NCBI GenBank assembly: GCA_004794785.1
Contig: SJOL01008389.1
Location: 560,385-624,384, forward strand
Length of the DNA stretch: 64,000 bases
Source of the DNA: Opisthorchis felineus
Taxonomy: Eukaryota > Platyhelminthes > Trematoda > Opisthorchiida > Opisthorchiidae
Direction of reading: 5' to 3'
Shown: piece after piece, positions 34,197 through 64,000 of the stretch
How the letters are laid out: every line of letters begins with the position of its first letter
How positions within the stretch are numbered: the stretch's first letter is position 1
Translations under genes and position numbers: made by a program
The notes under the pieces: model-generated
What the model saw: only the letters and a program-made list of their open reading frames with translations
Told to the model about the DNA's origin: nothing
Databases searched by the model: none

Positions 34197-35830
34197 CAGA
34201 AAACGTAGGGTTGGTGTGTTTTAACAAAGGTCACTAGTGTCCCAGTTTTGTCAAATCGTTAAGGCAGGGGACTGGAGCACGGTTCCACCCACCGAAATTG
34301 TAGGACTCTTCAGGGAAACCAAACCCGGTGCAGGTGCTTCGAAAACACCGAATCGATTGTTATATGAGTTGTATGGACCTCAATATGTAGACGGATAGAC
34401 AGACACAAACGAAGAGAAGTCTCAGTGAAGAGTAAAAAAACTGACCCAAAGGATAGGTATGAAGCCATATGCACAAGTTCAATCAGCTTACGAAATCAAA
34501 AGAAACTATAAGACTGTAAAAATGCACCCATAGAGATCCGATAACAAGCGTAGTGGGATGGATACAGCGGGACGTTATTGGTGCAATACAAGTAGCGATA
34601 AGTCACAGATATTAGTAAACTTGCAATGATGACCAGTCAAACCAGCGTTAATCACCAAAATCATATCCAACAGTTGGTAACGAAACCTCAGTCAAATATG
34701 AATGAACAAGAGTCAGAAGAGTGGACAATGAGCCAGTCAGAGGTTCTGCAGTTACCGAAGCGCCGATTGACAATCTTGTGAAAGCACAATTGATGCAAAC
34801 TGTCGCTTGATGAAATGAGAAAGATTAGGGAGGCGAAAATGTCTTGGGCACATAGGACTAGAAATGGCATTGATGAACATGAATCAGGTGCGCCGAAAAG
34901 GAAAAACTGGAAAATGGCCGGTCAATGTAGTCGTTCTGTACAAAATAACGGAGAAAAATAAAATAAAGATCATCTCCACTTAGCAACATTAATTCAGTAA
35001 TATTGGCAATTATACGTACATATTGGCGGATGAATTATTAAGTATCCTAACCCAAAGGAACCCCGTCAACGAGATTATGCAAGCGAGAAACAGACGGACA
35101 GGGTTAGATTGAGAGGACCGAGCATGAAAGAGTATTCCTAAACAAAAAGGGAACGAGTAACGAGCCACGTGTGAGGACCATTTCCAAACACACAAGATGT
35201 TCACAGTAGTGGTGGTCCGCCAATTCACACACTGGAGACTAGATAGATACGAAAAATAAATGCACAAACCAAGAAGATACAAAACAGAACAAAAAGAAGC
35301 TAAATGCGCGTACTAAGACATGATGAAGTCGGCGAAGGACGACCGAGCTGGGGGTGACCTAACTGTAAGGAATTTAAAACAGTGGCAAAGAATGAAACAG
35401 AAAAGCAGACAAATCAGTGTGTGGAATAGTAAGGCAAATGTGGTCTGTTTAGTCATCACATTTATTATGATTTAGAAAGAGGAGTGAAGTGAGAGGATTG
35501 CAAATAAAGCCTGTGTCAGCGACATTTCGAAAGGAGAGTATTGTGGGACAGACCTATGATCACAGGTGGCCATGGAGGGTGGGTAAAAATGATGATCGCC
35601 TGCGATTCAGCAATAGGCTTTTACGCCGACGGACAGCGCAGACGAATCAAGTAAAATTACACTGGCGTGTAGGGAATGAATAGATCGGAAACAGGTGGGG
35701 CGCTAGAGCGACCGGAGGAGAATTGCTCAGAATTTGCGACAAACGCACATCGTTGGATCCAATTCGACACGAAAAACAGAAAGATTGCGCATCAATGAAA
35801 GTTAGCAAATCTGTTGAAGTGTTCCTTGTT
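34197..35830. other. Convergent intergenic region, purine-rich plus strand
   Basis: No gene was seen. From about 34400 to 35800 the plus strand is strongly enriched in A and G, which matches a pyrimidine-rich 3' UTR and flank of the PKC gene on the minus strand. Confidence 0.5.
35461..35466 (-). promoter_or_regulatory. Candidate polyadenylation signal for the PKC gene
   Basis: The minus strand reads AATAAA about 365 bases beyond the PKC stop codon. The surrounding plus strand is purine-rich, so the presumed 3' UTR is pyrimidine-rich. Position and motif fit a poly(A) signal, but nothing else confirms it. Confidence 0.35.
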
Positions 35831-60577
<24,747 letters not shown>

Positions 60578-60787
60578 TGTGGGCAGCCTGAAAGGAGAGT
60601 AAAGGGTGAGGAAACTGAGCACAGAAAAACGCAATGGCAGTGAATCAAAGATGAAGGAGCATTTTATCCCATCTGGACTCAGCCCCGCTTTGGAGGCCAC
60701 ATCAACAAACCACATTGAGGCAAAGAAGGAGAAAACCTCGGAAAATTTGCAGGACTCATTTCTCTCCAAAAAGTAGCTGGGGAGATT

Positions 60788-60998
60788 GGCGAAATACACT
60801 CATCTGCAAACAAATTTGGTTTTGTGAGAGACTCAGCTGGAACCCAGCTGAATCTCTCGTTTGTGATGATTCCAGGCAACTGAATGTGCTGCACCAGGCC
60901 GCCTCATTTTTCAGTTGCTACGATATTCGAGATATCGCGATACATGTATATTCGTAATGCACTACTCATAAGCTTGCTGAAAATTCTTCGACAGCCCA
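60788..60998 (+). repeat. Inverted repeat arm A, upstream of the PKC start
   Basis: This 211-base arm matches the reverse complement of 61090-61300 at all but about four positions by eye. It begins ggcgaaatacactcatctgc and ends cgacagccca. It lies 200 bases upstream of the acceptor of PKC exon 1. Confidence 0.9.
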
Positions 60999-61089
60999 CG
61001 AACGGTTTCGCCCTTCTTGGGGCTCATCAGGTAGGCGCAGTCCCCGAGTTTCCGTCAACCTTATGTTCTGCTTGAAACCAAATTGCACG

Positions 61090-61300
61090 TGGGCTGTCGA
61101 AGAATTTTCAGCAAGCCTATGAGTAGTGCATTACGAATATACATGTATCGCGATATCTCGAATATCGTAGCAACTGAAAAATGAGGCGGCCTGGTGCAGC
61201 ACATTCAGTTGCCTGGAAACACCACAAACGAGAGATTCAGCCGGGTTCCAGCTGAGTCTCTCACAAAACCAAATTTGTTTGCAGATGAGTGTATTTCGCC
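61090..61300 (-). repeat. Inverted repeat arm A'
   Basis: This is the partner of 60788-60998. The spacer 60999-61089 (segment B) is itself repeated in reverse complement at 61301-61390, giving the order A, B, A-inverted, B-inverted. Confidence 0.9.
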
Positions 61301-61390
61301 AATTTCGTGCAATTTGGTTTCAAGTAGAACATAAGGGTGACGGAAACTCGGGGACTGCGCCTACCTGATGAGCCCCAAGAAGGGCGAAAC

Positions 61391-62891
61391 CTAGCTGGGG
61401 AGATCTCTAGATAATTATGATTGGAATCATATTTAATCTTTCTAACCCTCATTAAGCCTGCTTGTTGCCGCAAAATAAACTCCCCGGGTTTAGCAGCGAA
61501 ATGAATAGCAGTTCAGCCCCGTTTTTTTAACATGAACACTACGGATCAGTATGCAGGCTCTGGTAACTGACAAGAAAAAAACAAAAACGCTAAAGAGGCA
61601 ATGGTGTGGTAAACGAAACAAGAAAAATGAAAAGTGGAATGCTGACGAAGAGGGGTGGGTTTTAGAGGCGCACAACTGGATGCGATAATGTCACCGCTTC
61701 GGCGATCCGGTTTTCGTTTACTTTCTATCCTGACAAGCAACGGGTATTGACGTGGTTAAAACCCTAACTGAGCCTCTGGTACTTTGAACAGTAAAAATGC
61801 ACCTACCATCAAATTTTCTCCATCCCGATGCTGACAGGGTCTGCAGACCAAAACCTACACCTCGACGTGGCTGATGGAATTGAGACCTGTAATTACCTCG
61901 TAGGGTGGTTAGATCTTCATCCTATGGGGCTTAACCATAGCGAGGTTGAAGGCGAGCAGCCGAAAAATGAGCAGAAAACTCCCATGCTACGAGCAACAGT
62001 AACATGAGGCGACCTCGCGGCAAGGTCGTAATATCCTCTGCGAAAGAAGTGTGACAGCAGTGGGGCTGGCTGTTAATCAGGTGACAAATGATGTGTGAAC
62101 ATAGGATAAATGCATTCCCTATCAGATCGAAATACTACTCCATATTCTCGGATTCGTGTTTCACGTGCCGAAGCGGGGCATTACCACATTAGAGACCAGT
62201 AACTGTGTTACGATAGGTGCAAGGCTTATACCTGTGCAGTTGGAGAATTCGTGCAGACCGTTATGACACCCAGTGGTTCATGTGCGAGTGTGCATAAACA
62301 CCACATGCCGAATTACCGGCGTCATATGTAGCGGTTGGTGTCCCTTTCCAGTTGCAATTGATGTCTTCTGAGTAGATCGCTTCCAAAGTATCATATAGTA
62401 GGCTTTATTACGTTTGCTTAGTTTTTGGTTCAGTGGTGTTAAAGTGCAAACAGGGAAGTTTCCTTTTTGGGTTCAACCGTGGAATTCAGTGAAAATCTAC
62501 ACCGGAGGGCATGAACCTAGTGAACATATATATCTGGGAATGAGGGGCGGTAGATTACTGAGCCTTACAACCTGCAGCTAACGGCTACATAACTGATTTA
62601 GCTCCATATTTGCTCAGTTACAGGAAGACGCCAGATAGCACAGCAGCATGCAGTGCGTTCGAAACCAGTACTGCTGTGGGACAAGTGGTGACCAGGACAA
62701 AGTTCCATTACCATTAAGACTTGAGTCTAACCAAACATACCACTAAGTCGTGTCCCAGATGAACTTAGGCGCGCTTAAGATCATATCTGAACTATTCGTG
62801 CCACATTGATGTGGCGGTCGGGATTGAGTGCTGCAATGATCCCACGGGCTAAACTGGCTGGAACTTCATTCCACAAGGTGCAGCCATGCCA
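61391..62891. other. 5' flank of the PKC gene, no gene
   Basis: No coding exon or clear promoter element was recognised. An untranslated first exon of the PKC gene could be here or beyond, but cannot be picked out. Confidence 0.4.
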
Positions 62892-64000
62892 GGAAGGTCA
62901 ACGCGGAGCAGTCAGACTAACAACAGCGAGACCTCGCACTACGAGTAATCGTGCTACCAGGTGGTCTGGGGGTTTCTGCTTAGTCCTTTCCTGAACGCCT
63001 GTCAAGTTTTCTTGGGCTTGCCTCCTTTCCTCTTCTAGCTCCTCCAGAGACAACCGTGTTCTTGGCCACAACCCGATTTCCTGATCAACTGGAAGGCGCG
63101 GATGTCGACCATACATCAGCATGAACGGGACTTGCCTGTGGTTGGCTGTATCGATGCACCATGTGCTAACAACATCATCGGCAAGTTCACTTCCCAGTCA
63201 CTTCCCTTGGCCGCAAGGCACCCCTCAATCGTCCGGTTATTGCGTTCGGTTAGGCCGTTTGTTTGCGGGTGGTAGGGTACCGTCCTTAGCCGTCTGATGC
63301 CCAGCTTCTTCGAGCAACTCCCAAGTTCTTCACTCTCGAAGTAACGCCCCTGATCCGTTAGAATCAATTTTGGTACTCCGTGGTTGGCCACGATGTGGTG
63401 TATTACCACTGATCATCGTCGCCGGTTGACTTGGTACGGCTGCCGCCTCGATCCACCACGACAGGCGTTCTGTCGTAATTACGATGCATTGATTCCCGCT
63501 GGTTGTCACCGGAAGGGGGCCCATGATGCCAGCAGATCATAACTCGCCAACCTCTGATACAGGGATGGGTTCCATGGGATGAGCTGCCCCTGTCGTATCC
63601 CCTTTCATCAGTTGGCACTGCTTACAGGACACCACATAATCCACTATCTCACTTCCCATCCCGGGCCAGCAGGCCCACTGCCGAAGTAAGTCATATGTCT
63701 TGGTGCATCCTGTGCGCGTCATCTCGTGGTATTCGACGATCAGCTTCCGCCTCAAGACGCTAAGGTATCACCGTCAGCACATCAGAATCGGTGGCCTTCC
63801 AGGATATTATGCCAGCTTCACTCACACGGCCTATCGAACTGACTCTGGAACGTCTCCAATTCTTTGTCTCCCTCCCCGTTCTCAGTACTCCTTTCATCCA
63901 ACAATGCGGCTGCAACCTTCCGTAACACAGGATTCTGCCGTTGGACTTGCACCAACCTTCCGGGATCCAGTTCGACGACGAGGCTATTGGCATCAATCAT
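62892..64000 (-). pseudogene. Gypsy integrase region, runs off the right edge
   Basis: Minus-strand frames, offset by frameshifts, give the zinc-binding domain (KLIVEYHEMTRTGCTKTYDL, RQWACWPGM, VSCKQCQLMKGDT, with the second His of the HHCC finger changed to Arg), then core parts MGPLPVTTSGNQCIVITTER, LILTDQGRYFESEELG with catalytic Asp, and YHPQTNGLTERNNRTIEG with catalytic Glu. The polyprotein part MLMYGRHPRLPVD follows. The element continues beyond 64000. A TGTAGCGG like that of the 22.97 kb LTR occurs at about 62327 but on the plus strand, so it is not this element's 3' LTR. Confidence 0.85.

Noticed and set aside
60588..60799. Upstream in-frame ATG at 60799 extending the PKC N-terminus
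   Set aside because: The added residues are unlike any PKC. A strong splice acceptor lies between this ATG and the domain start, and the ATG at 60577 fits the family N-terminus.

Overview
The window is eukaryotic. It has short coding exons bounded by GT/AG introns that range from about 40 bases to nearly 9 kb, no operons, and a heavy load of decayed retrotransposons. The exon style (a 39-base intron near the 5' end of a gene with multi-kilobase introns further on), the Ty3/gypsy and APE-type non-LTR families and the roughly 44% G+C look suggest a parasitic flatworm, most likely a digenean fluke. That placement is inference from style, not a database match.

The best-supported host gene is on the minus strand, 60577 to 35831. 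It encodes a complete novel-type protein kinase C, closest to the epsilon type. Nine exons join in frame: C2 plus pseudosubstrate, C1A, C1B, a hinge, four kinase-domain exons, and a last exon with the turn motif, hydrophobic motif and a long Ser/Thr/Pro-rich tail. The joined product is about 930 residues. Odd points are an Asp in the hydrophobic-motif phospho-acceptor position, loss of a conserved Pro in C1A, and the C-terminal extension.

A second host gene is on the plus strand. A phase-compatible chain of exons (1929-2128, 3519-4100, 6246-7310, 11987-12178, 13786-14057) encodes a Ser/Pro-rich, apparently disordered protein of at least 770 residues. More candidate exons lie inside its introns and downstream to 21848, perhaps to 34196. 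One exon carries a short block resembling a C-terminal motif of KIF26/VAB-8-type atypical kinesins. The motor domain would lie left of the window. The two genes converge on the 34.2-35.8 kb interval.

Mobile elements fill the introns and intergenic space. A gypsy 3' end with polypurine tract and LTR (22.4-23.5 kb, minus) abuts an oppositely oriented 5'-truncated non-LTR element (23.5-24.9 kb). A longer APE-type non-LTR element lies at 28.9-31.3 kb. A nearly full-length but broken gypsy element lies antisense in the kinase gene's hinge intron (45.56-49.1 kb). A gypsy integrase region runs off the right edge (62.9-64.0 kb, minus). There are also four tRNA-derived SINE-like copies, a MITE-like family at 43.5-44.2 and 52.1-52.5 kb, a (CAT)n-linked repeat with three copies, and a 211-base inverted repeat with about 98% matching arms just upstream of the first kinase exon. 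No rRNA gene, CRISPR array or intact functional tRNA gene was seen.
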